In this document: positions 52,768-59,668 of the stretch, piece by piece
Position numbering within the stretch: the stretch's first letter is position 1
Layout: every line of letters begins with the position of its first letter
Notes under the pieces: generated by a model
Database searches by the model: none
The model's input: only the letters and a program-made list of their open reading frames with translations
Told to the model about the DNA's origin: nothing
NCBI GenBank assembly: GCA_030645735.1
Contig: JAUSNP010000006.1
Coordinates: 248,001 to 312,000 of the forward strand
Reading direction: 5' to 3'
From: Candidatus Moraniibacteriota bacterium
GTDB lineage: Bacteria; Patescibacteria; Paceibacteria; Moranbacterales; UBA2206
DNA length: 64,000 bases
Translations under genes and position numbers: made by a program

Positions 52768-53325
52768 TTACAAAGTACGAAAGAAGATTCCACGCTCATC
52801 CGGCACAGAAACAATCTTGCCTTCCATGAATTTTCTGGAAACAACCCGTTGTGTCCCAATGATTCTATAGCCATTTTCTTCGAAGATGGGTCGCATTTTT
52901 GAATCGAGATTTGTCCGCCCAATTGCATACAAAAATCCATTTTGTTTGGCAATGTTCAAACACTCCTCATGCAGCTTGCTTGCGATTCCCAAGTTACGAC
53001 TACTCCTTTTCACAAAGATATCGGCAATATAAATCACTTCTTCAACCTCAATACTCTGTGGAACAAAAACAACAACATCACTCTTGAGGCTAACTGGAAA
53101 AGCAAATGCTGCCCCGACAATCTTACCAAGATATGATTGCCAGCCTAGAGAAATATTTTCTGGATAGCGAATCATCTCCCTGAGCCAAGCCGCAGCCTCA
53201 CCTGATGCAAAAACTTCACACCATGGATATTCTGCAAAACACAACTCATATGTCTTGGCCAGTCTCCGCGTCATTGCGCGAGTGACCATCACACTTCTTC
53301 CCAATATTAACATGTGCTTCTTCAT
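52768..53325 (-). CDS. GNAT-family N-acetyltransferase
   Basis: 185 residues. GNAT core with VEEVIYIADIFVKRSSRNLGI and the acetyl-CoA pyrophosphate loop (R/Q-x-x-G-x-G/A region as SRNLGIASKLHEEC) then YAIGRTNLDSKMRPIFEENGY. Substrate unknown. Its ribosome-binding site GAGGAG follows the terminator of the upstream 30-residue peptide gene, so it may be transcribed from that unit by readthrough. Confidence 0.8.
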   Translation of the reverse strand: MKKHMLILGRSVMVTRAMTRRLAKTYELCFAEYPWCEVFASGEAAAWLREMIRYPENISLGWQSYLGKIVGAAFAFPVSLKSDVVVFVPQSIEVEEVIYIADIFVKRSSRNLGIASKLHEECLNIAKQNGFLYAIGRTNLDSKMRPIFEENGYRIIGTQRVVSRKFMEGKIVSVPDERGIFFRTL

Positions 53326-53361
53326 ACTCTTAGCTCCTCGTTGTTTTGTTTGAAATCAAAA

Positions 53362-53387
53362 TGAGCAACTCGTTATTGAGCTGCTCA
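53362..53387 (-). terminator. Terminator of 30-residue peptide unit A
   Basis: TGAGCAGCTCAATAACGAG-TTGCTCA type stem followed by TTTTGATTT, 24 bases past the stop codon at 53411-53413. It could act as an attenuator for the GNAT gene. Confidence 0.65.
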
Positions 53388-53410
53388 TATGTATTAAAAA
53401 GTTTTTTATT

Positions 53411-53503
53411 CTACTTCAAAAAAATTTCAAACACATAAAAACCGCCCAATTCTCTGGGGTTATTGTGTTGCGGATGATTGTTTATGTTTTTGAAATTATT
53501 CAT
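53411..53503 (-). CDS. 30-residue peptide, family copy A
   Basis: ATG at 53503, stop TAG at 53411-53413. Begins MNNFKNINNHP and ends LGGF plus a hydrophobic tail with EI and a final Lys. Homologous to copy B at 54357-54449: same length with no gaps, identical first eleven residues, the L-G-G-F block, and Glu-Ile followed three residues later by the last Lys. Nucleotide differences are often synonymous (AAC/AAT, CAT/CAC, TTG/CTA Leu, AAG/AAA). A TACTAA -10 box lies eight bases before the ATG. See the findings section. Confidence 0.75.
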   Translation of the reverse strand: MNNFKNINNHPQHNNPRELGGFYVFEIFLK

Positions 53504-53531
53504 ACATTTAATTAGTACTGCGTGATTTAGT

Positions 53532-54272
53532 TTACATTTTTTGCTTATTTATCTCGTACAATACATTACTATTTTTAATCTTTTTTAATTTATAACAAAC
53601 TAGATCTGGATATTGACCCACGAAAAGTGGGTAAAAGTTTTTCATCTTTTTCCAATCTTCCAACTTCAGAGTTTTTTTATTTTTTCTTTTAATTTGCCCT
53701 ATGACACTAAAAAATTCTCTATTCTTCATTTCTTTTTCAATATCCACATTCCTATCGGAGTTTTTCAAAAAATCTAATAATATCTTTTTTAATTCTCTTT
53801 TTATTCCATTATCTGATTTTTCACCACTTTCTATTTCAATGCCAACCCCATTTTTTGCAAATGTAACCAAAGAACCCTTGGTTGCACTTGAGCTAGGCCA
53901 GATTAAAATTCTTTTGATATTAAAAAGCAACGCCAGTCCTAAATTTTCTAAATTCAACTTAGTCATTATGATGAATATGCCAGTCTTTGAAACACTTCCA
54001 TGCAAATCTATAACGCAATCATATTTTTGAATTTTCTTAAAAAGCATTTCGGCTCGTCTTTCTTCATAATTGCCCATTACATCTCCTGGAAAAACCCTAT
54101 TCAAATCAGACTCAATAAATCGAACCTTCTTTTTCAAAGCCCTTGGATTTGCAATAATAGATGCAAATTTTCCACATAACTTAGTTTTGTTTATTTCTCT
54201 TATAACTTCCACGCCAATTGACTCATCACCATGCACGGCGGTTACAAGCAATATTTTCTTGTTATTTTTCAT
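53532..54272 (-). CDS. Succinylglutamate desuccinylase/aspartoacylase-family hydrolase
   Basis: 246 residues. Zinc ligands and active site: VHGDESIG (His14, Glu17), the arginine in SDLNRVFPGD, IDLHGS, and a C-terminal GIEIESG. M14-like metallohydrolase fold. Substrate unknown; aspartate, glutamate or acyl-amino-acid amides are typical. Flanked on both sides by copies of the 30-residue peptide gene. Confidence 0.85.
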   Translation of the reverse strand: MKNNKKILLVTAVHGDESIGVEVIREINKTKLCGKFASIIANPRALKKKVRFIESDLNRVFPGDVMGNYEERRAEMLFKKIQKYDCVIDLHGSVSKTGIFIIMTKLNLENLGLALLFNIKRILIWPSSSATKGSLVTFAKNGVGIEIESGEKSDNGIKRELKKILLDFLKNSDRNVDIEKEMKNREFFSVIGQIKRKNKKTLKLEDWKKMKNFYPLFVGQYPDLVCYKLKKIKNSNVLYEINKQKM

Positions 54273-54308
54273 AGTTTTTCATTGTCATTTTTAAAAGTTA
54301 AAAAAAAA

Positions 54309-54325
54309 CAGCCCTTTCTAGGCTG
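54309..54325 (-). terminator. Terminator of 30-residue peptide unit B
   Basis: CAGCC/GGCTG stem with an AGGGA-like loop, followed by TTTTTTTT on the minus strand, 32 bases past the stop codon. Located 36 bases upstream of the hydrolase start. Confidence 0.75.
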
Positions 54326-54356
54326 GTTCTACATGCTTTCAAAAAATTATATCCAT

Positions 54357-54449
54357 CTATTTCATAATAATTTCAATCGCACAAAAACCGCCTAGTTTGC
54401 TAGGATGCCAATTTCGCGGGTGATTGTTTATATTTTTGAAATTATTCAT
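54357..54449 (-). CDS. 30-residue peptide, family copy B
   Basis: ATG at 54449, stop TAG at 54357-54359. Begins MNNFKNINNHP, contains W-H-P and LGGF, and ends with EIIMK. Its promoter has perfect TTGACA and TATTAA boxes 17 bases apart, and only eight bases separate the -10 box from the ATG, so translation may be leaderless. A hairpin CCTAG/CTAGG lies within the coding region; in copy A the same place holds CCCA/TGGG, a compensated stem. Either the peptide or the RNA, or both, may be functional. Confidence 0.75.
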   Translation of the reverse strand: MNNFKNINNHPRNWHPSKLGGFCAIEIIMK

Positions 54450-54457
54450 ATGCCTAA

Positions 54458-54486
54458 TTAATAACATGCGTTAAATTTTTTGTCAA
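54458..54486 (-). promoter_or_regulatory. Promoter of 30-residue peptide copy B
   Basis: Minus-strand TTGACA (54486-54481) and TATTAA (54463-54458), 17-base spacer. The -35 overlaps the end of the HIT gene. Confidence 0.85.
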
Positions 54487-54935
54487 CCGTTGATTTTTTT
54501 CGTCAACTCAGCTAATTTTTCATCATCAGCTCGCTTATAGTCATGCGAGGACATGTAGCCTTCGTATGTTTCAAAGTATTTTTCAACATTGGAAGCGTGT
54601 TTGCGCCATTCGTCTGTCTTGGTGCCGTGCATGGGGAAAAGTTTGGCGTGCAAGTGATCGACGCCGAAACCTTCAAACATCAAGCCAGTGCGCCCAACGT
54701 CGGGCAATTTTTCGTCCAACAATTTGCCGACTTTTTTGGCCGCGCCAACCAAACCCTGCAAAACTTCTTCTGGCGCGTCAAAAGCATAGCTCGGATGATG
54801 CGCTTTGGTCACCACTACCGAAAAACCTTCCGTGTTGGGAAAAATAGACAGAAAAGCTAAATGCAAATCATCCTCCCAAATTTTGTGACTCGGAATTTCA
54901 CCAGCAACAATTTTACAAAATATACAATCAGACAT
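54483..54935 (-). CDS. HIT-family hydrolase
   Basis: 150 residues. Starts CIFCKIVAGEIPSHKIWEDD (partly shown) and ends with the histidine-triad segment DHLHAKLFP. The usual third histidine (H-x-H-x-H) reads Lys, while the middle histidine that acts as nucleophile is present. HIT proteins hydrolyse nucleotide phosphoramidates or dinucleotides. Two Cys near the start (C-x-x-C) may bind zinc. Confidence 0.9.
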   Translation of the reverse strand: MSDCIFCKIVAGEIPSHKIWEDDLHLAFLSIFPNTEGFSVVVTKAHHPSYAFDAPEEVLQGLVGAAKKVGKLLDEKLPDVGRTGLMFEGFGVDHLHAKLFPMHGTKTDEWRKHASNVEKYFETYEGYMSSHDYKRADDEKLAELTKKING

Positions 54936-54979
54936 ATAAAACTATTTTTTATCTCGTAGGGGTTTCACCCCTACATTGT

Positions 54980-55636
54980 TTATTCTAATTCTGGTGCCGT
55001 GCTCGCGTCAGAGCTGATTGGGCAAACATCAGCGGTTGTGCTGTCACAAGGCGCAGTAGTTTCAGCACTCGCATCTTCACTTGCAACTTCCTCATCAACC
55101 ACGCATTCTGCATCAGTTGCTGGATCACATTCTTCTTCAACTACACATTCTTCATCCACCTCTGGATCGCACTCCTCTTCAACCACACACTCCTCATCAA
55201 CTTCTGGATCGCATTCTTCTTCCTCAACTGGATTTTCTTCGGTATACACAATTGGATCATTACAGGAAGAAGCGTATTGTTCTTCCATATTGGTCTCGTC
55301 ACAGAAAATATATTCACATTCTGGTTCATTTTCTCCACAAGTCAACGCATCACATTCTTCATCATTGGGATCGCACAATGGAATTCGACTAGCATTTCTT
55401 TTAATCACTTGAAAATACCAACTGTTTTCCTCTGGATCTTCCACGCAAGCTTCACCTTCTACAGTCGATTCCGGATCGCATTCCCACAAGAAACATTTTT
55501 CCGCATATGGGTCACAATCAGTTTGCGCTTCGATAATATAATCCTTTTTGACCATTATCTTCCAATAAGTCACCGCCACCGAACCCACAATCAACAAGGC
55601 AAAAACCGCGAAAAGAATTTTAGATTTTTTGTCCAT
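54980..55636 (-). CDS. Cysteine- and acid-rich surface protein with tandem repeats
   Basis: 218 residues: a short basic start, one membrane helix (about 7-27) and a long acidic extracytoplasmic region with over fifteen cysteines, many in C-D-P. Three tandem 14-residue repeats (EEECDPEVDEECVV type) lie near residues 145-190, encoded by 42-base DNA repeats. Predicted anchored, disulfide-rich surface protein, possibly metal-binding. The DsbA-like protein in this window could oxidise it. No family recognised. Confidence 0.75.
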   Translation of the reverse strand: MDKKSKILFAVFALLIVGSVAVTYWKIMVKKDYIIEAQTDCDPYAEKCFLWECDPESTVEGEACVEDPEENSWYFQVIKRNASRIPLCDPNDEECDALTCGENEPECEYIFCDETNMEEQYASSCNDPIVYTEENPVEEEECDPEVDEECVVEEECDPEVDEECVVEEECDPATDAECVVDEEVASEDASAETTAPCDSTTADVCPISSDASTAPELE

Positions 55637-55691
55637 AGTAAGATTTTTATTTTATTTTTTATATCTTTATTATACCACCTACTGACCACCC

Positions 55692-55720
55692 TTGACAACC
55701 TCGCCAAACCTTGCTATACT
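55692..55720 (+). promoter_or_regulatory. Sigma-70-type promoter for the DEAD-box gene
   Basis: TTGACA (55692-55697) and TATACT (55715-55720) with a 17-base spacer; the -10 to ATG distance of about 100 bases leaves a long leader. Confidence 0.88.
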
Positions 55721-55782
55721 AGCTTTTTATGTTAATACTTTGTCTTTGAAGCTCTTTTATAGAGTTCTAGTCTATTCCTTAA

Positions 55783-55819
55783 GTTGAAACATAAAATTTT
55801 TAATTTTTTATGTTTTAAC
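55783..55819 (+). promoter_or_regulatory. Inverted repeat in the DEAD-box gene leader
   Basis: GTTGAAACATAAAA and TTTTATGTTTTAAC (13 of 14 pairs) flank the last bases before the start codon at 55824. The hairpin would occlude the start region, and no ribosome-binding site is visible next to the ATG. Such leaders often control cold-responsive RNA helicases. Confidence 0.5.
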
Positions 55820-55823
55820 AAAC

Positions 55824-57062
55824 ATGTACAACAAATCACGACGCGGACCGTCCGCGGCAGGTAGACCTGCTCAAAACTCAAGAAACCGCAGTGCTCGTCC
55901 AGCTGGACCACGAAGCTTTAGTGGCAACAGTCGCCCGAAAAGAGGCGGATTTACTGGCGCCTACATTGACCCCAAGATGTTTATCAACAAAGCCGTAGCC
56001 GCTCTGCCGGAAGAACCGCATGTAGTGAAAACTCTTTTTGCCGATCTCGCCCTCAATGATCAATTAAAGCATGCTATTGGCAAACGCGGATATCTGCATC
56101 CAACTGACATTCAAGCTAAAACTATCCCCCATATTCTGGAGGGCAAAGATGTGATTGGTTTAGCTAACACTGGAACTGGCAAGACTGGCGCCTTTCTTTT
56201 GCCAATGATCAACAAGATTATGCAAGACCCGCGACAAAAACTTTTGGTCGTCGTGCCAACGCGTGAATTAGCTATTCAAATTCAAGATGAATTTTTCGCT
56301 TTCACCGAAGGACTTCGTATTCAATCCGTTGTAGTGGTGGGAGGAGCCAATATTCGTCCGCAAATTCAAAGACTGCGCTCTCGACACAATGTAGTCATCG
56401 GAACTCCTGGACGACTTAAGGATGTTATCAACCGCAAAGAATTGAAATTGGAAGGCTTCACTAATATCGTACTCGATGAAGCTGACCGCATGCTAGACAT
56501 GGGATTCATTGCAGATGTGAAACTTTTGATGTCACTTCTTTCTTCCCCACGACAAACATTATTGTTCTCTGCGACACTTTCCAAGGAAATTGAAGCGTTG
56601 GTGCAACAATTCTTGACTGATCCAGTGCGTGTTTCAATCAAATCGCGAGAAACATCAGCGCAAGTTGATCAAGACATCGTGCGTGTCGGCAAAGATGAAG
56701 ACAAGGTGGAAGTTTTGCGAGCCCTTTTGGCTCAAACTCATTTCAAAAAAGTTTTGATTTTCGCTCGCACTAAACGCGGAGCTGAAAAATTAGCTGACGC
56801 TTTATACAAAATGGGCTTCAAGGCTGATTCAATCCATGGTGACAAATCACACTATCAACGTCAACGATCATTGCAACTTTTCAAAGATAATCGCGTGGAA
56901 ATTCTGGTCGCCACCGATGTTGCCGCTCGCGGACTTGATATCCCTGATGTTAGTCATGTTATCAACTTCGACCTACCCGGCAGTTATGAGGATTACATCC
57001 ACCGCATCGGCCGAACTGGTCGCGCTGGAAAAACTGGAACGGCGTTGACTTTCATCAATTAG
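55824..57062 (+). CDS. DEAD-box RNA helicase
   Basis: 412 residues after a Gly/Arg/Ser-rich N-terminus (1-48). Motifs in order: Q region HPTDIQAKTIP, I ANTGTGKTG, Ia PTRELA, Ib TPGR, II LDEADRM (DEAD), III SAT, IV IFARTK, V ATDVAARGLDIP, VI HRIGRTGRAG. ATP-driven unwinding or remodelling of RNA. It has no C-terminal extension. Plus-strand gene with own promoter and terminator. Confidence 0.97.
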   Translation: MYNKSRRGPSAAGRPAQNSRNRSARPAGPRSFSGNSRPKRGGFTGAYIDPKMFINKAVAALPEEPHVVKTLFADLALNDQLKHAIGKRGYLHPTDIQAKTIPHILEGKDVIGLANTGTGKTGAFLLPMINKIMQDPRQKLLVVVPTRELAIQIQDEFFAFTEGLRIQSVVVVGGANIRPQIQRLRSRHNVVIGTPGRLKDVINRKELKLEGFTNIVLDEADRMLDMGFIADVKLLMSLLSSPRQTLLFSATLSKEIEALVQQFLTDPVRVSIKSRETSAQVDQDIVRVGKDEDKVEVLRALLAQTHFKKVLIFARTKRGAEKLADALYKMGFKADSIHGDKSHYQRQRSLQLFKDNRVEILVATDVAARGLDIPDVSHVINFDLPGSYEDYIHRIGRTGRAGKTGTALTFIN

Positions 57063-57080
57063 ACCGATCGCCCACCAAAA

Positions 57081-57109
57081 AAATACACTTGCTTTATGCA
57101 AGTGTATTT
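57081..57109 (+). terminator. Terminator of the DEAD-box gene
   Basis: AAATACACTTGC/GCAAGTGTATTT stem followed by T8, 20 bases past the stop. Confidence 0.88.
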
Positions 57110-57144
57110 TTTTTGTCTAAGCAACGAGCCCAAAACTAAACAGA

Positions 57145-57173
57145 TTGACTTTTGTTTATTCCCATGCTACAAC
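57145..57173 (+). promoter_or_regulatory. Possible promoter of the GlsB-like gene
   Basis: TTGACT (57145-57150) and TACAAC (57168-57173) with a 17-base spacer. The -10 is weak and the leader of about 75 bases carries only a distant GAAAGGAT site. Confidence 0.45.
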
Positions 57174-57252
57174 TACAGCATAAAAGGGTTGTTTTAAATA
57201 ATTAGAAGTGACCTAGAAAGGATCATCTTTAATTAATCTAATATACAATCAT

Positions 57253-57492
57253 ATGGGTATTCTTATTTGGGTCATCTTTGGCGCTTTAGTTGGTTGGGTC
57301 GCCTCCATGATTATGGGTTCTGGTAGTGGAATAATTCAAGACATTATTGTTGGTATCGTCGGCGCCTTGTTTGGAGGCTGGCTCATGAGCTTCTTCGGCA
57401 AAGGTGGTGTATCTGGTTTCAACTTATACAGCTTTCTCGTCGCCTTGTTGGGCGCCGTCGTCCTAATCGCCATTGTGCGCGCCTTGCGTTAA
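57253..57492 (+). CDS. GlsB/YeaQ/YmgE-family stress-related membrane protein
   Basis: 79 residues, three hydrophobic segments and the glycine-rich pattern GALVGWVASMIMG, IVGIVGALFGGWL. Transglycosylase-associated family (a historical name). Usually induced by stress. Single-gene unit followed by a terminator shared with the opposing gene. Confidence 0.9.
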   Translation: MGILIWVIFGALVGWVASMIMGSGSGIIQDIIVGIVGALFGGWLMSFFGKGGVSGFNLYSFLVALLGAVVLIAIVRALR

Positions 57493-57516
57493 ATGCAAAA
57501 CTCGCCACAAATAAAA

Positions 57517-57538
57517 ACAAGACTCGCTAGAGTCTTGT
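57517..57538. terminator. Bidirectional terminator between convergent genes
   Basis: ACAAGACTC/GAGTCTTGT stem with flanking A and T runs; closes the GlsB gene and the 372-residue gene. Confidence 0.88.
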
Positions 57539-57541
57539 TTT

Positions 57542-58660
57542 TTATTCAGAACTGTTTCTAATAAGTGTTTTTATTTTATTTTCCGCCTCATCCTGCTTTG
57601 TTTTGAATTCCTCATATTGTTTCTTGAACACCTCATAAGCTTGACGATCAATTTCAATCGTCCTTCCACTTTCACTAACGAAAGAATATTTATCATCGGA
57701 ACCAAAATTGCCTTGCATAATTCTCTCCAACGCACCTCTTTGCTCTCGATAGCCCGAAGCGTATTCGGCAACATCATCCAGTCTGATTCCGCTATAACTC
57801 ATTCCCCTATCGGATTTGATATGCTGGTAGCGTGGATCTTTCTGAAGGGCAATCATCAGACGTGCCACATCTTCTTGATTGGCAAAATTAGTTACAAACC
57901 TAGTTTCTTTTCCATCTTTTTCAAATGGATATGTTTTGGCTTCATCCAAATATTTGAAAGCAATAGCAATTTTTTCTTTGCTTGCGACATCTATCACTAA
58001 ATCACGAAGTAAAATCATATCCTTAAGTGGAATATCAAAATAAATCCGTTCCTTACCCCATTCAAGCGTCCCAGACTCTTTCATTTTTTTGGCTTCTTGA
58101 TTGCGATATTCATACCAAAAAACACCTTCAACAGTTTCGCCATTTTTAACTCTAAAAGTATTAAAGGTGTCTTCTGCTTCAGTATTGGTTGGAACCTCTG
58201 GGCCTTGCGTTGGAAGACCCGCCCTCTTTCTAATTTCATCGGCTGCCATTTGATCATTTTCTCCTTCCTCATCCTTTTCTGATTCTTTTATTTGATCAGC
58301 CGACTCTTTATTTCGCAAAGCTTTGATGGCTAATATTTTTTTCTTTTGTTCACTTTGAGTTTTTTCCGAATCCACATACATTGGAATTATCCAAATATCT
58401 TCCAAAACTTCAGCTGGGATTCCCTCATATTGAGGTGGGATCAAATTCAAACCATCCACATTGTCTTCGGATTGAGAAGCCGGCTCATTTTTTTCTTGCT
58501 TCTTTTTATTTCTTTCTACATCTATTCCACTACGAAATGACAACGGCAGTTGTTCTATCTCTCCCTCGGTTAAATTCCCAGCTTTAAAACGAGCTAGATA
58601 TTCCGCCGCCTTAGCTTCTCCGCCTGTCAAAACTGGCGTTTGTTTATCTGGTTTTAGCAT
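57542..58660 (-). CDS. 372-residue cytoplasmic protein of unknown function
   Basis: N-terminal half is charged and low complexity (to about 190). From about 205 a compact domain follows: ERIYFDIPLKDMILLRDLVI, then KEKIAIAFKYLDE, then FVTNFANQEDVARLMIALQK, and a C-terminal helix-rich end (YKQYEEFKTK). The pattern of the compact domain recalls HopA1-like domains (start I-Y-x-x-I, then F-K-x-L), which is a weak resemblance by eye only. No gene family assigned with confidence. It ends next to the GlsB terminator. Confidence 0.55.
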   Translation of the reverse strand: MLKPDKQTPVLTGGEAKAAEYLARFKAGNLTEGEIEQLPLSFRSGIDVERNKKKQEKNEPASQSEDNVDGLNLIPPQYEGIPAEVLEDIWIIPMYVDSEKTQSEQKKKILAIKALRNKESADQIKESEKDEEGENDQMAADEIRKRAGLPTQGPEVPTNTEAEDTFNTFRVKNGETVEGVFWYEYRNQEAKKMKESGTLEWGKERIYFDIPLKDMILLRDLVIDVASKEKIAIAFKYLDEAKTYPFEKDGKETRFVTNFANQEDVARLMIALQKDPRYQHIKSDRGMSYSGIRLDDVAEYASGYREQRGALERIMQGNFGSDDKYSFVSESGRTIEIDRQAYEVFKKQYEEFKTKQDEAENKIKTLIRNSSE

Positions 58661-58792
58661 AATTCTTTATTATCTTTTTATAATTCAATTATATCACATC
58701 CTACGCCATATTTTTTTGTGCCTCACAAAAACATTTATCCACCTCACTTTCTTATACGCAAAAACGCTCACAATGAGCGTTTTATATATTAG

Positions 58793-58863
58793 CACGGGTG
58801 GAAGGAGTCGAACCCTCACCAAAGGTTTTGGAGACCTCCGTTCTACCGCTAAACTACACCCGC
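58793..58863 (-). tRNA. tRNA-Trp (anticodon CCA)
   Basis: Acceptor GCGGGTG pairs with CACCCGT (one G-U), D arm GTTT/GAAC, anticodon loop CTCCAAA, T arm GAGGGTTCGACTCCTTC. The 3' CCA is not encoded (CTAA follows the discriminator G). A 14-of-15 inverted-repeat element starts at its 5' end. Confidence 0.95.
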
Positions 58864-58966
58864 CCGCCTCATTTGCCAATGAAATGAAAAATACCTACTC
58901 TCCGATTTTCATTAAGCTATAAAAATCATATTCGTAAAAATAATCTCACTAGCAAATGTGGCGGGC
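58862..58966. repeat. 105-bp inverted-repeat element between rpmG and tRNA-Trp
   Basis: Arms GCCCGCCTCATTTGC (58862-58876) and GCAAATGTGGCGGGC (58952-58966) pair 14 of 15. The outer arm overlaps the first two bases of tRNA-Trp on the minus strand. The interior has no gene. Confidence 0.75.
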
Positions 58967-58990
58967 ACGCCCAAATGGACATACCAAAGA

Positions 58991-59155
58991 TTATTTCGCT
59001 TCTTTGTGCACTGTGTGAACCTTGCATTTCTTGCAATGTTTTTTCATTTCCAACTTTTCTTTCAACATCTTCTTGTTACGAGTTGTGAAATAGTTAGTTG
59101 ATTTGCAGACTTCGCATTTCATCTTCGCTAGATTGTCGTTGCCTTTTTTTGCCAT
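58991..59155 (-). CDS. rpmG: 50S ribosomal protein L33
   Basis: Start at ATG 59155 (MAKKGNDNLAKMKCEVCKST); an upstream in-frame start at 59194 lies in repeat sequence. 54 residues with the four-cysteine zinc ribbon (CEVC near residue 14, CKKC near 41) of the zinc-binding L33 form. Placed between tRNA-Thr(GGT) and tRNA-Trp. Component of the 50S subunit. Confidence 0.92.
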   Translation of the reverse strand: MAKKGNDNLAKMKCEVCKSTNYFTTRNKKMLKEKLEMKKHCKKCKVHTVHKEAK

Positions 59156-59163
59156 AATATTTT

Positions 59164-59220
59164 CGTGGAACGTGGAACGTGGAACGTAAATCATTGATAG
59201 GATATACGTTTCGCGTTATG
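59164..59220. repeat. GGAACGT tandem phrase repeat
   Basis: Three GTGGAACGT-type units (59164-59187) followed by a TTTGCGTT/TTCGCGTT phrase series. It lies between rpmG and tRNA-Thr and belongs to the general class of phrase repeats seen elsewhere in the window. Confidence 0.6.
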
Positions 59221-59261
59221 CGTTTTGCGTTATATGATTTACAAATTATTAATTTCGCTTG

Positions 59262-59334
59262 AGCCGTTGAGCAGAATCGAACTGCTGACCTCATCCCTAC
59301 CAAGGATGTGCTCTACCAACTGAGCTACAACGGC
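59262..59334 (-). tRNA. tRNA-Thr (anticodon GGT)
   Basis: Acceptor GCCGTTG/CAACGGC, D arm, anticodon loop TTGGTAG in stem CATCC/GGATG, T arm CAGCAGTTCGATTCTGCT. CCA not encoded. Confidence 0.95.
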
Positions 59335-59344
59335 AACTTCATTA

Positions 59345-59435
59345 CAATAACCAAATTCCAAGATACAAACATCAAACAAATTTCAAAATTCAACATGGAT
59401 ATTTTTTGGAATTTGTTATTTGTTTTTTTGGTTTT
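59345..59435. repeat. AAATTCCAA/TTTGGAATT phrase repeat between two tRNA genes
   Basis: Phrases accaaattccaa and ttggaatttgt pair across the gap and recall those at 13860-14020. No gene. Confidence 0.5.
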
Positions 59436-59449
59436 TGTCACGAAGTGAC

Positions 59450-59535
59450 TGGTGGGCAGAGAGGGAGTCGAACCCCCGTAGACCGAAGTCGACAGATTTA
59501 CAGTCTGTTGTAATTGACCACTCTACCATCTGCCC
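59450..59535 (-). tRNA. tRNA-Tyr (anticodon GTA)
   Basis: Acceptor GGGCAGA/TCTGCCC, long variable arm (CGACTTCGGTCTACGGG), anticodon loop CTGTAAA. The 3' CCA is encoded, unlike the neighbouring tRNAs. Matches tyrS in this window. Confidence 0.96.
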
Positions 59536-59551
59536 ATTTTCAACAACCCAG

Positions 59552-59623
59552 AGCCGCCTTTCGGATTCGAACCGAAAACCTACTGTTTACAAAACAGTTG
59601 CTCTACCGTTGAGCTAAGGCGGC
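59552..59623 (-). tRNA. tRNA-Thr (anticodon TGT)
   Basis: Acceptor GCCGCCT/AGGCGGC, anticodon loop TTTGTAA in stem ACTGT/ACAGT, T arm TTTCGGTTCGAATCCGAAA. CCA not encoded. Confidence 0.95.
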
Positions 59624-59668
59624 ATAAATTTTTAAAACACCAATAACCAAACATCAAATCACAAAATT

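Noticed and set aside
54999..55412. Plus-strand Ser/Thr/His-rich repeat frame.
   Set aside because: It is the antisense reading of the acidic cysteine repeat gene and its repeats mirror those.
59164..59187. GTGGAACGT repeats considered as a CRISPR array.
   Set aside because: Units are nine bases with no spacers and no cas genes nearby.
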